A stretch of DNA of 64,000 nt from Gossypium raimondii (lineage: Eukaryota; Streptophyta; Magnoliopsida; Malvales; Malvaceae), in contig NC_068575.1 in NCBI RefSeq assembly GCF_025698545.1, forward strand, positions 54,941,980 through 55,005,979, in the 5' to 3' direction. Positions within the stretch are counted from its first letter, which is position 1; every line of letters begins with the position of its first letter. A program made the position numbers and the translations under genes. This document shows positions 11,017-23,600 of the stretch, in pieces. The notes under the pieces are model-generated. The model saw only the letters and a list, made by a program, of their open reading frames with translations, was not told where the DNA came from and did no database searches.

Positions 11017-13562
11017 TGTAACAGCTCGTTTTTCAGTGGTGCCGAAAACAATGGTTTCGGGGCTACCAAATCCGATGAGTAAGTTCGTAAATATTATATA
11101 ATAATATTTACGAGTCAAATGTGATTTTTAAAAAGGTTTCAAAAAATGAGGTATCGGGTCCTTATTTTTATAAACTAAGCCGTAAATATTTTTATAAATA
11201 TTTACGGAGTGTCATGAAGGTGGTATTAAAGTTTCGTTAAGAAATTTTAACGTTTCGCTAGTTAATTAAGAGAAAAGGACCAAATTAAAAAAAGTGCATT
11301 CCCGAGACTTCGTTCCTGTAAATCAGACTTGTAAATATTTTTAATAAATATTTACGAAGCTAGTGGTGTAGTTAATTAGGTTTCAATTAAGTTAATTTGC
11401 TTGAATTAAAAGTAATTAGGTATAAGGACTAAAATTGCATATAGGGTGAAAGTTGAATTATAGATTAAAGAAAAATTTAAGGGACTTAAGCAATTATGCC
11501 ATTGACATTAAATGAGGCCGCATAAGGATGAAGATATTTATAAAACTTAAAGTTAAAATATATAATATTATATCTTAATTATTAAGTATATATATTATAT
11601 TATATTATATTATATTATATAAATAAAAAGAAAGAAAGAAAAGAGAAAGGAAAGAAAGGAAGGAGAAAGCCACGGCCTTAGGGGCTTCAATTGTTCAAAG
11701 TTCAATTGGTTAGTCAATTTAGTTCCTTTTTCTTGTAATATTTATGTTTTTAAAATTTTGGTGTTAAATACTACCCGACCCATGTCAAAATTTTAGAAAT
11801 TATTGAGTTTTTAAGTGTTGTCTATGTTGAATAGTTTTAGTATTAGGGACTAAATTGATAGATTTTTAAGCTAGAAATGAAAAATGATTAAATTGTAGAA
11901 CAAATTGTAAATTTTGAGTAATAGGGACTAAATTGTAAAAATTTTGAAATTTAGAGATTTAAGTGAAATTTAAGAGTTAAATCTAGTTTAAAGTGAAAAT
12001 TGAATGAAAATATAGGATTAAATGTAAAGAAATAAAGTTGGTCTTGGTTTAGGGACTAAATTGAAAATTAGGCAAATATTGAGCAAAAATTAAAATTTGC
12101 AATATAAAATTGAATTGTGTTGTATTGATGAATTTTAATTGTTTTAATTCCGTAGCTAACATCGTACCGGAATCCTCGATTAAAAAGGAAAAAGATAAAG
12201 TCGACGTGGAATAACTCGGAATTCCTGGTTTGTATTTCTATAATCCGAATCTAGTTATTAATTATTGTATTTTGATTTAATGCTTATGGTAAGTGGTTGA
12301 GGTGAGTATTTGGTATTTTGATATTGAATTGAATTAAAGTTTATGGAAATTGATTTAATTGGTATATATATATTATGATTGTATTGATTATTTGATTTGA
12401 ATTGAATTTATGTGATTATATGAAAAATTGATATTGGTTATTGGTTGTTTTTGAAATGTGAAATTCCCTATTAATTGTATCGGGCTGAGTCGGATATAGA
12501 TGACATGCCATAGGATTGGAAGAGTTTAGGGATTTCTTTGACTTCGAGTCGATGAGACATTGGGTGTCAAATTATTACTTCAGATTAATTCGATGAGGCA
12601 CTGGGTGCCAATTTACTTTGGTTTAGCCGATGAGACACTGGGTGTCAAATTATTACTTCGAATTATCCGATGAGGCACTAGGTGCCAAACTGATGTGTTT
12701 TGGTTGGATCCGTGTATCCGTCCGAGTCCGAATCGTGTTAATAGGGGTAATTAAATGAAATGACACTATGATTGATGTTGGATGATATTATATGTGAAAT
12801 GAAAATGAGATTGTGAATTGAAATATGAATTGTGTATTCATGAATTGGACATGGAATGAACGTTATTGTTGTTTAAGTGAAATGTGTATTATATTTTATG
12901 GCAAATAATGAGAATTGAGTATGATATAAAATGATGTGTTTATGATTTGAGTATTGAATGGTTAATGCTATTGTATAAATAAATGTGAATTTTAAATATT
13001 CAATTGTGCTTAATATTTAATTGTGCCTATTATATTATTTTGTCTTTAAATATTCAGATAATTATAGAAATACCACTGACTTTTACTCAGCGTACAGTTT
13101 TGTTTCTCATGCGCAGGTTAGGTACTTAACTTTTGATCGTCGATTCAACATCCAACAACGATCCCGAACTCAAATGTGGTGATGTTTATTATTTGTGTCA
13201 ACATGTACCTAGGGTGTCTAAATAATAGTTATTTTATGGTTTGATTGTAAATGAGGTTATAAGTTTAATTTTGGTTGGTTTTATACATATAAATATGTGT
13301 TTATTTTTGAAGCTATATTATGGCATGGTAAATTGAACTAAATCTAGATAGGTGCATGTAAATTTTAATTTTATGTTTAAGTGCTCATGAACTAGGCAAA
13401 ATTGATTTGGATTTGATATGTTTATAATCTGGATTAAAATGATGCTTTGATGACTTGTTTTGATGATATGAAATGTTTAAAATTTCTGTCTGTTTGATCT
13501 GTGAACTCCTGTAATGCTCCGTAACCCAGTTCCGGCGAGAGATACGGGTTGGGGGTGTTACA
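11017..13562 (+). mobile_element. Solo Ty3/gypsy LTR with 5-bp target duplication
   Basis: It begins TGTAACAGCTCG and ends GGGTTGGGGGTGTTACA. It is flanked by ATTTA on both sides (11012-11016 and 13563-13567), so LTR boundaries and insertion site are clear. No internal region is present: unequal recombination between two LTRs left one copy. It points opposite to the Tekay-like element. A (TATAT)n microsatellite lies at about 11594-11621. Confidence 0.92.
12548..12690. repeat. About 38-bp hairpin-bearing minisatellite within the LTR
   Basis: Four units of the form CGATGAGRCACTGGGTGYC follow one another at about 12550, 12591, 12628 and 12668. Each contains a short inverted repeat (GGCAC-TGG-GTGCC or a GACAC/GTGTC form). 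Confidence 0.75.
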
Positions 13563-13567
13563 ATTTA

Positions 13568-14616
13568 TGTATTATAAAAAAGATATAACCTAATATGACA
13601 CTTTATGTAAGTTATTAAAGATATATATTTATTTGGATTGTGAACTCAAATATTATAAGGTCGATACTAATTACACAAATACAAAAAGTTTTCTTGGGTA
13701 TGATATCATTTAAAAGAATGGTGTCAGGCACAAGTACCATAAATAGCTTGTGAGCTTTTCAATTTGAGACATATAAGGCTTCAAAATGTGGTTAAAAAGA
13801 CATTTGTTGTTCTATAAAATATTTCTCATATTAACAACATCAATTTAATATAGCATAAAAATAATGTTGGATTATACTAGTATATTGCATATATGATAAC
13901 TTTAATCATACGTGGAATTGAGAGAATCCATATTTCAAGTGTATATGAAAGGAGGAGATATTGATAATCTTAATGATGCATATTGATTCAAATTAAGATA
14001 AACTTTATTATGGACTAATAGATGATGATAAGGAATATATATTAAATATTAATGAGGAATAATACAATGAATATGCACTAGAATAACTAAATAAATTGCA
14101 TAAGAAATTTAATTTTTAATTATTTTATCATAATCGTCTTATCAACTATTTTTATAGATTAACATAATATATATAATGATTTATTTTTAATTTTTATTAC
14201 TTATTTAGAAATCATTTTATAATACTACAATCCTTTTATAATAATTGATATTAAAAAATATAAATTATATAAATATATAATTACAGTTTGATAATTTCAT
14301 TCAATTAATCTTTAATCCCCAAACAAACCCTTTGTAACATTTACGAGAGAACGGTGAAAATAAGAAAATAACCGAAATTAGGGAAACTTTTGCTCTAGCG
14401 GATTTGGCAAATCACATCGCTTTCAGGACTTGCCTATTTGTTCGTACAAGTGCATTGTAATTCGAGCAGATGTTTATAAATTCTCAGCTTATTTTTGCCG
14501 CCTGTATACCATAAAACGCCTCTCAACTTGTAAAAGAATCTCAAAGTAATCAGACTCTCAAAGATTTCATCCAATGGCAATCTGAGCGAGAGGTTACAAT
14601 ATCTACCTACTTAGCC
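13568..14616. other. Intergenic region and 5' flank of the KDM3-type gene
   Basis: AT-rich sequence without coding signals; the last 300 bases become less AT-rich as expected for promoter and 5' UTR. I could not fix a transcription start or a convincing TATA box. Confidence 0.5.
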
Positions 14617-17600
14617 ATGGATTCACCGTCAGGTAAACGGTGCAGGAGAAGCGCCGGTCTAGGTAAGTGGCGATGCAGCGAAATGGCGTTGCCTTCAAGC
14701 TCGTATTGCGAGAAGCACAACTTGCAAAGAAATAAACAGGCTCAAAAAAGAATTCGCGGAGATGGAGATAATAACTGCAACTGTAAATCCCGCAAGTTAA
14801 AGAGAAGTGGCAGTGTGGGAGGTGAATTCAGCGGATCGGAAATGAACAAGAAGAAGAACAGGAGAGAGGAGGAGTTGAGCGGTGGATCGGAAGAAGGGGA
14901 CGGGCTTGTCTTGACAGAGATGTTGGCCAGGGAGCGCGAAAAGGAAGAGAAAGATATCAAGGGGAGTAAGGTTGGTTCTCGAAATTCAGTGAAGGAGATA
15001 GTGGATTCCGGTGAAGGAAAAGCTAATTCCCGTAAAAAACAAGCCTCCGTTAAAGCTGTTAGGAATGGTGCCGGTAGAGAGAAAAAATCCATCGAGAAGG
15101 TTATTTCAACATATATATACCATTTTAAATATGAAACTGCTAGCGTACTTTAATTTCTGCTTCCACTTCATTCATATTTTACAACAGAAATGAGTACAGT
15201 GGAGTTTCGTTGTTTAAGTGTAGTTTTGTGCATCAATAAATTGTTTTGATGAAGCAGTAACTGCTTTATATCCAATGTATTTGCATCATGTTCAAAATTG
15301 ATCTATATCTCAAAAGAATAACTTTTGCATTGCAGAATAAGACGAGTAAAAGCAAAGAATTTGGAAGTTTAATGTGTCATCAGTGCCAAAGGAACGACAA
15401 GAGTGGTGTTGTTTTTTGTTCCAGTTGTCAAAGGAAGCGTTATTGTTACGACTGCATTGAAAAGTGGTAAGTTTAGCGATACAGATTTTGACAAGACCAT
15501 GCTTGAACATGCTCGGGTTCTCATATTTGGCACTAGTTCCCTTTTGGTTACCTTTTTATATATGTAGCTGAATTGTTTGGGATGAAATAGGTATTCGGAG
15601 AAAACAAGGGATGAAGTTGAGGCTGTTTGTCCGTATTGTCGTGGAAATTGCAATTGTAAAGCTTGTTTGCGTGAAGTTTTGGTTGTCAAGGTAGAAGCCT
15701 TTAATTTCTTTCTCTATGTAATCTAACTGCCTAATGTGCATGTCGTTTCCGTTTTCTTTTGTGGTTGTTATTCTTGTTTATTTTTTGTTCTTTGACAGGA
15801 TACCCGCAAGGATATAGAGGCCAGTGTCAAATTGGAGTGGCTAAAATATTTGCTTCATAAAGCTCTCCCAGTTCTTAAGCATATATACAGGGAGCAGAGC
15901 TCTGAAATGGAGATTGAAGCAGACATAAAAGGTAAAAAATGACACAAAGCACTTGTAAATGAAATTAGTTTATGCTCCTTATGCTTGATATTCTTATGGC
16001 TCTTTTATGTTAGGATCTCAATTGGCAGAAATTGATATAACAAGGTCTAAGTTGGACAAAAGCGAACGTTTGTACTGGTATGTTTTCAAACTTTTTAAAA
16101 AAAAATCCGTTGAGACTTGGTTATCAAATTTGAACTTAATTGAAGGAACTGTGCATTTTTTTGTACGACAGTGACAACTGCAATACATCAATTGTTAACT
16201 TTCACAGAAGCTGCTCCAGATGTTCTTATGATTTATGCTTAATCTGTTGTCAAGAGCTAAGAGAAGGCCCCCAACCTTGTGCTAATGAAGCAGAAACATC
16301 CAGCCAACAGTTAGTTGAAAGAGCTAGTTTTCAAACTATAGAGAAGGATGAAAAAAGTAATGCACCAAGGAGAAGACATGGATGGGAAAGCCAAGTGCAT
16401 TCACCCGGTAACGATAAAGCTGTTACATCTTCTCATTTGCCTGATTGGCGAGCTAATGCTAATGGTAGCATTCCATGTCCTCCAAGTGACTATGGAGGTT
16501 GTGGTGCTTCTACACTTGAGTTGAGGCGTGTTTTTAAAGCTAACTGGGTAACTAAGCTGATAAATAATGCCAAGGACATTACCAGTCGATACAAGCCACC
16601 TGATGTTGATTTCTATTTGGACTGTTCTTCATGCCAGAATGCTTTAGATGGAAACAGCAACAGTAGTTCTAATGTGAGGCATGCAGCTAACAGGAAAGAG
16701 TGTTGTGATAACTACTTATTCTGCCCAAATGCTCATGATATATCAGATGATGAAAGTGAGCATTTTCAGAGGCATTGGATGAGGGGTGAACCTGTGATTG
16801 TCCGTAATGTTCTAGAGAAAACATCTGGCCTTAGTTGGGAACCCATGGTCATGTGGAGGGCTTTCAGAGAAACAGGTTCCAATGTAAAATTCAAAGAAGA
16901 GACTCGAAGCGTAAGGGCCATTGATTGCTTAGATTGGTGTGAGGTTAATTATTAGTTATGTAACCTCTAAGTTCTGTTGAATGTTATAATTTCAGTAGAT
17001 CTAACATGTTTATTAGTGTCATGTAGGTCGAAATTAATATTCACCAATTTTTCATGGGCTACTTAGAGGGTCGTATGCACAACACTTGCTGGCCAGAAAT
17101 GTTGAAATTGAAGGATTGGCCTTCATCAACCTTATTTGAAGAACGTTTGCCCAGGCATAATGCTGAATTTATTGCTGCACTCCCTTTCAGTGACTACGCT
17201 GATCCAAAATTTGGCTTTTTAAACCTTGCTGCACGGCTTCCAGAGGGATCATTGAAGCCAGATATGGGACCCAAGACATATATTGCTTACGGATTCTCTG
17301 AAGAACTTGGTAGAGGCGATTCTGTGACAAAGTTGCATTGTGACATGTCTGATGCGGTATTGTTTCATCTACAGCTTTCATCTTATGTGGCAAGACAATG
17401 ATATCTAGCATTTTTCTCTGTAGACTTCAATTTTCTAATGTTTTATAGATATGATAATAGGTAAATGTATTGACACACACAACTAAGGTGAAAATTGCTC
17501 CCTGGCAACGCAAAGAGATAGAAAGCATGCAGAACATGCATGCTGCGGAAGACATGCAAGAGCTATATGGGGGTGTAGATAAAGCTAAGGTTGGAATGGA

Positions 17601-20600
17601 AGAAAGATTATTGAAGACAACCCATGGGGACAAGATCATTGTTACTGATTGCGCAAAGAATGGAAGCATGGAGCATGGGCACTTGTTGTTGGAAGAGAAA
17701 CACATAAAGGAAGGGAAACTGGATAACGAACAATCAAATGCTAATCCACCCGTTCCAGATTCCGGGAATCTAAAGATTGCAGGATTGGATGAATCAAAGC
17801 CTGGAATGGGGCATTCTGTTTCCTCTGAAAATTGGAAAAACAATAGTATTGGGACAGAGTTGCTTCAAGTAAATGATTCAAATCCTCGCATTCTTGATTT
17901 TAATAAAAATGGTGTGACACAATCATTAGGGGTTAATAATAACCCTGAAAAAGGCTCCTTCGAGGAAAACAGTGACAGAAAATTAACTTCAAATATGCCG
18001 AAAGTTGACCCACACAAATTCTCTTTGTCTAGCAGTGCAGATGAAAGGGATAATCTATTTGTTGAAAATTTGAATAATAAATCAAGCATCTTGAAGCATA
18101 ATGTGAAGGTAGAAGCAGAGTCATTTCCAGAAAATAATGACAAAGGGAGAACTGATAAAAAAATGGAAAATTTTGAAATGGAGAGCTCTTCTTCAAGCAG
18201 CATGCTAGATAAGGACTACTTGAAAACAAGAAGAATGGATCATAGTTTAAGATTGGAGAAAGAGGTCAAAAATATTTCAGGAAAGGACCAAATGGATGAA
18301 AATGTCTACTCTTCAGAGTTAAATGCTGCCACAGCAGAAAACGTGACTGTGAAGTTAAACGAGCAAAGCGTAAAACAATCTAAAGGTGGAGGAAACAATT
18401 CTTCTAATGGTGCGGATGTTCTGAAAGAGATTCTTTTGTTGGAAAATTGACAATCTCTACTGATTATGCTGTTTTTGATGTCAATGCAGTGGTAACTGAG
18501 AGCGAAGGTTTAGCTGATTGGAGTGCATCCTACCTAGAAAAGATTAAATGTTCAAACGACATGGTGGTAACGAGGAAAGACAAGTTTGGGATTTCATTCT
18601 CTGGTGATTGTGCATTTAGTGTCCCTGTTTCGAAAGAATCAGACCAAGAGGCTGTCAAGGATATAGGAAATGATGATCACTTAGAACTGGTCAAAGGTGG
18701 TGCTGTCTGGGATATCTTTCGCAAGCAGGATGTTCCTAAAATCATTCAGTATTTGGAAAAGCACAAGAAGGAATTTCGCCATGTTAACAATCTTCCTGTA
18801 ATTTCGGTGAGTACCCTTACTGCTACTGCTGAACTTTTAGTATGTTTTCTATACTGGAGAGCTGAACTACTTTTCTCAGGTCATTCATCCCATTCATGAT
18901 CAGACTCTTTTTTTAAATGAGAGGCATAAAAGGCAACTGAAAGAGGAATTTGGTAAGAATATTATCTTTGTTTATCGGTCAATAGCAGAAGTACAATGTT
19001 CCATCATTCATACCGCAACTGTGTCATTAATATTTGGTGTTGAATGCAGATGTGGAACCTTGGACGTTTGAGCAATACCTTGGTGAGGCTGTTTTCATTC
19101 CTGCCGGATGCCCTCATCAAGTGAGAAATAGACAAGTAATCCCTCGGCTACTGACAAGCTTATGTGTAGAATGTCTTAAATTTCATCTTGCACTATTAAT
19201 TCCATTAACTTCCTATTTTCTCTTTTACTAGTCTTGTATTAAGGTTGCACTGGATTTTGTTTCTCCCGACAACATTGAGGAATGCCTTCGATTAACTAAT
19301 GAGTTCCGTAAGCTCCCAAAGAACCATAGAGCCAAGGAGGACAAGTTAGAGGTAAGAAATTTGAATTTAGTTTCTTTATTTGTTTGAATAGGTTTAAGTA
19401 GAATGCATTTGGTAGCCAATTTTAATGATGTTATGCTTAACTTGGAAAAGCCTTTGGAATGGACATATTCAACGGTCTCTCCTTAAGTTAGGTTTTTATG
19501 TTGTAGGGTACTTGGTAAAGTAAGTTAGGTTCAGGGTAGTTAGATGATAGAATTCTATATATGTTTACAGCTCTTTGTAATTAAGGTAAATGCATTTTCA
19601 GAATTAAAAAAATTCTCCCATCCTCTTGCCTCAACCATCTCTTTTGCTTTCATTGTTGAATTTTGACATGGTATCAAGGCCTACCAAAGACTCCGATTAC
19701 CTTCATCTTTTCTTTGGTTTTCATTGTTCTTGATTGATATGTTTTTCGGTTATACGGTTTATATATCATTTTGTATTGTGATTTTATCACATTCATTGTT
19801 GTCTCTTTAAGTTTTTTTTTCTTGGTTCAAATTGGAGTGTTTGGAACTTTGCAACAATTGTGAACGAGCATGAATTCAGCAATGGAGGTTTTGCAGCTGT
19901 AGTCTCTATTGATTCCAACCATCTGTTGTACTTTCATCTGTCAAATACACTAGGCACACTTCTTGTTTCGAACCAACTATTGGGGTTTGAGAATTACAAA
20001 TTTTTGGAGGCGTTAGATGCGCTCTACATTGTTGGCAAAGAATAAATTGGGCTTTGTTGATGGAGTTTGCCAAAAGGAATTTTATGATCCCATCTTTCAT
20101 CATTAATTGGAGCGCTGTAATGCCATTGTTCTTTCTTGGATTTTGAATGCAGTTTACAAAGAATTTTTAATAAGAATCTTCTTTGTATCAAGTGCTTCTT
20201 TAGTTTGGCAAGATATTGAAGAAAGGCACGATAAGGTTGATGGTACTTGGGTTTATTTTCTCCATCAAGAAATTCCTTCTCATGTGCAAGGTATCTCGTC
20301 AATCTTTATCTATTCTACTCCAATCATATTGTTATAGGCTGAATTTGATGCATTAATGCCGCTTGTTCTCGTGATGCGTCAAGGAAAACATTCAACATGT
20401 TACTCCACAAAGGCTCTTTCAATTTTTGATGGGTCTAAATGAACCCATAACACTATTAAGATTAGTATTTTACTAAGGCCTAAGTGTTTTTGGAAAAAAA
20501 AAAAACTTTTGTGGAGAAGTTAAAATTTTTGACTTTTGATAAAAGTATTTTTGGGCCAATTTTTAATATGGGAGAGATTTTTTTTTTTTTTTAAAATAGC

Positions 20601-23600
20601 TTGTTTAGGAATGTTTTTTTCTCAAAAGGCCTCATGCAGCCCTTGCCAACAATTAATCAAGCATGTTCTATGCTTGTCCAAGAAGAGTCACAAGGCAACA
20701 CTCTGCAGCTTTAAATTCCAAAGCAATGTTTGCGCCTACTGCCTTGTAATCTTCGAATGCTCAACAAATAAAAAAAAAGTCCAATGGTATATTTAACGAC
20801 GGCAAAGTTAAAGTGCACAAGAAAGAGAATTGTTGCTGACTGATTGGATACCCATCAGATTTCAAATTTACAGAGAAAAGGAATCTAAGTTTATCATCCT
20901 CAGCAAATCATGTTATTGCCTTGGAATCTTTAGATGGAAATGACGCTTTGACATCTCAACAGGCTTTAGTCTTTACTCAAGCATAGTATCAACAAATTCT
21001 GGATTACTTAATAAGGGAATATCTGTTGATGCAACTGCAATATGACAGGTATGGTTTCTTGATTCACCTCTATCAAAATATCATCCTTAGAATGGATCTT
21101 GAACACACGGGCTACTAATCATATGATATCTAACTTGCAATGTTCAAAATCTCCAATTTCTTGCCCTTCTTAATCAAGTTTTCAATTGTCTAATGGTGAA
21201 GCAATCCCCATTACACATATTGGTTCATATACTCTTCCAATTGATGATAATCTTACCAGCATTCTCTACATACCAGATTTTCATTACGACTTGCTTTCCA
21301 TTTCGAAATGCACCCTAGATCTAAATTGCTTTCTTTCATTTTATCCTGATAAAGAATAAGGTCTGCCATATCAAAATCATTCATTTACTAAGTTAGCTTC
21401 TGTATCTTTCATTGTTTTTTTTTTAATTATAAAAATTAGAATAATCTCTTTTGCATAATGGATGTAGGCATGCATCATTGTCAAAATGAACTAAATGTCT
21501 CTTTTCCAAAATAAAATCTTGAATAAAATTATTAGCATAATAATAAATTTAGGCCTCAACATTTACCTATTTTTTATTTTGATTTTATCCAGTTTGGTAA
21601 AACCACCTTTACCCTCAACAAAATTTTACTCAAATTATTATTTTTATCTAAAAGCTGACTGAAAACTTCATCCTTTTTGGTTTTTTTAAAAAAATTATGA
21701 AGTTTTTTGAATATTTTAATAATTTTGTAATTTTTATGAAGTATATATCAATTGTTGAGTGAATTGTCATGTCAATGCCGATAAAATTTTAATCGTACTA
21801 TTAGTTTTTCTTTTTAAAAAAATTGACTAGAATTTGAAATTTGAGAACTAAAGTAAAAAAAATTAGAGTCAAAATGACAAAATGAAAATGTTAGGAGGCA
21901 AAGCCAAAATCATGTTATTTAATGTTTTGTTTGTCCTCTTGTTATTTAATCTTCACTACATTTTCAATTGACTAATCGTGTTGTGACATTATTTTTTCTT
22001 TTATTTACATTAACTTGTGGGGTTCATATCGTATATCTACCTATAAATGTCGTAAATTTCTTAACCATTGTTAATGATCATACTAGGATTACATGAATAC
22101 TTGAAAGTGATATAGTTGTTTGCTTAAAACCATTTATTCTTATAGTTCAAACTGCTTGTATTTAAATCGTTAAAATTGACAATAGTGATGAAAATTTTAA
22201 TTCAGAAAGTAACCCTTCTCTTCTCTTGGCATGATTCATCAAAGTTGATGTGTTCATAATCCATAATATAATAGAGTGTTTGAATGAAAAACATATACTT
22301 GTTAGAGGGTTGTTAAAACAGAGTGGCAATAAAAATTGATTTGACAATTAAATTTCTTAGAGAATTTACTAATGGAAATCAAGTTATAAGGGCATTCTGA
22401 AGCATATACAACTGATATTAAAGGTAAAGGCAAAGAGATGGGATAAATTTTCCTGACACCTTTGACCAAAGTTTGAAATCCATTAGCTAAGTTAACTGTA
22501 GTGGAGGAAGCAGAAGAAGGGGTGAGAGTATAAAATTATTTTTATTACTAGAAATATGGTCGAAAACATCTAAGTTAAATATCTAAGGTCCATTTGATGA
22601 AAAATGAGTTCCACCAGCAAAAAAATTTACCGAATTGTTGTTTCAAGGCTTGATATTATAAATACTCATCATATTCTGATTTAGATAACGTGATAGATTT
22701 GACTCGTCTTTGTGTATGAGAAATTAGAAGAGGAATAGGCCTATCTCCTTAAACTTAGTTACATGTGCAATGGGTCGATTATTGCAAGAGAATCTCCCAT
22801 GTAAAGCCCAACAAATGTCACATATGTGCCCACTTTTATCATAGTAGGTGCTATGAGGCTAAGCTCTCTCCTCCTTCCTTTTTTACTATCGCCCTGTGGG
22901 CTTGTATCCTAAATGGTTAGCATAGATGATTATACCTCTCATTGAGCTTAAGTTAAGGAGATGCGAAGTAGTCAAGCAGATATCTAATCAGGAATTGGAA
23001 TGGTTGAGCTAGTATTAATATGATTTTCATCGAAGCTAAATATGTACGCAATCCAATCAGAGCAAGAACCATAAAGAATTTATCCCTTTACTTCTCCTGA
23101 TACCCAACATTCTTAATAAGAAGCATAACAACTTTAAACTCATCCTTCAACAATTCAACTTGACCCAAATAACTAGTCATATCTTATTGACTTTACTGTA
23201 GATGGACAAGATCTGAAATAACTTTGTTGATCCACTGAATATCATTAGTATATAGGTCCTTCGCCTTAGCCAAATTCGGTAAGAAGTTTTGCAAGACTAG
23301 CAATGTATGTAACTTTGGCTCAAGCGAATGTCATAGCAGGCTACATAATTGAGATCAAGTTTAACCTAATAATCTCTACTCTTTTCATCAACGGCTTAAC
23401 ATCTTTTTTAAGACGTTCTCTATAGCCTTTCCCCATGAATCACAATCCGACAGAAGCAACCTAAGAAACATAATTATTATTGCATTATAGTTTGATAGTA
23501 GTAATAGTAGAATAATTATAGAAAGCAGAGAAGAAAAGTTTGGTAGAACTTGAAGGATCCATAGCTAGGGAGAAACAAAATTAATTAAAATGGTAAGTTA

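Noticed and set aside
14742..15092. 116-codon open frame antisense to demethylase exon 1
   Set aside because: It mirrors the low-complexity sense coding sequence; the sense strand has the WRC motif and splice sites.
19352..19390. Gene ending at a read-through stop after 19351
   Set aside because: A canonical donor GTAAGA lies there and a matching final exon exists at 30110, so the read-through tail is probably intronic.
19669..19680. tRNA-like match TGGTATCA
   Set aside because: It is the Copia primer site; no cloverleaf surrounds it. No tRNA or rRNA gene was found in the window.
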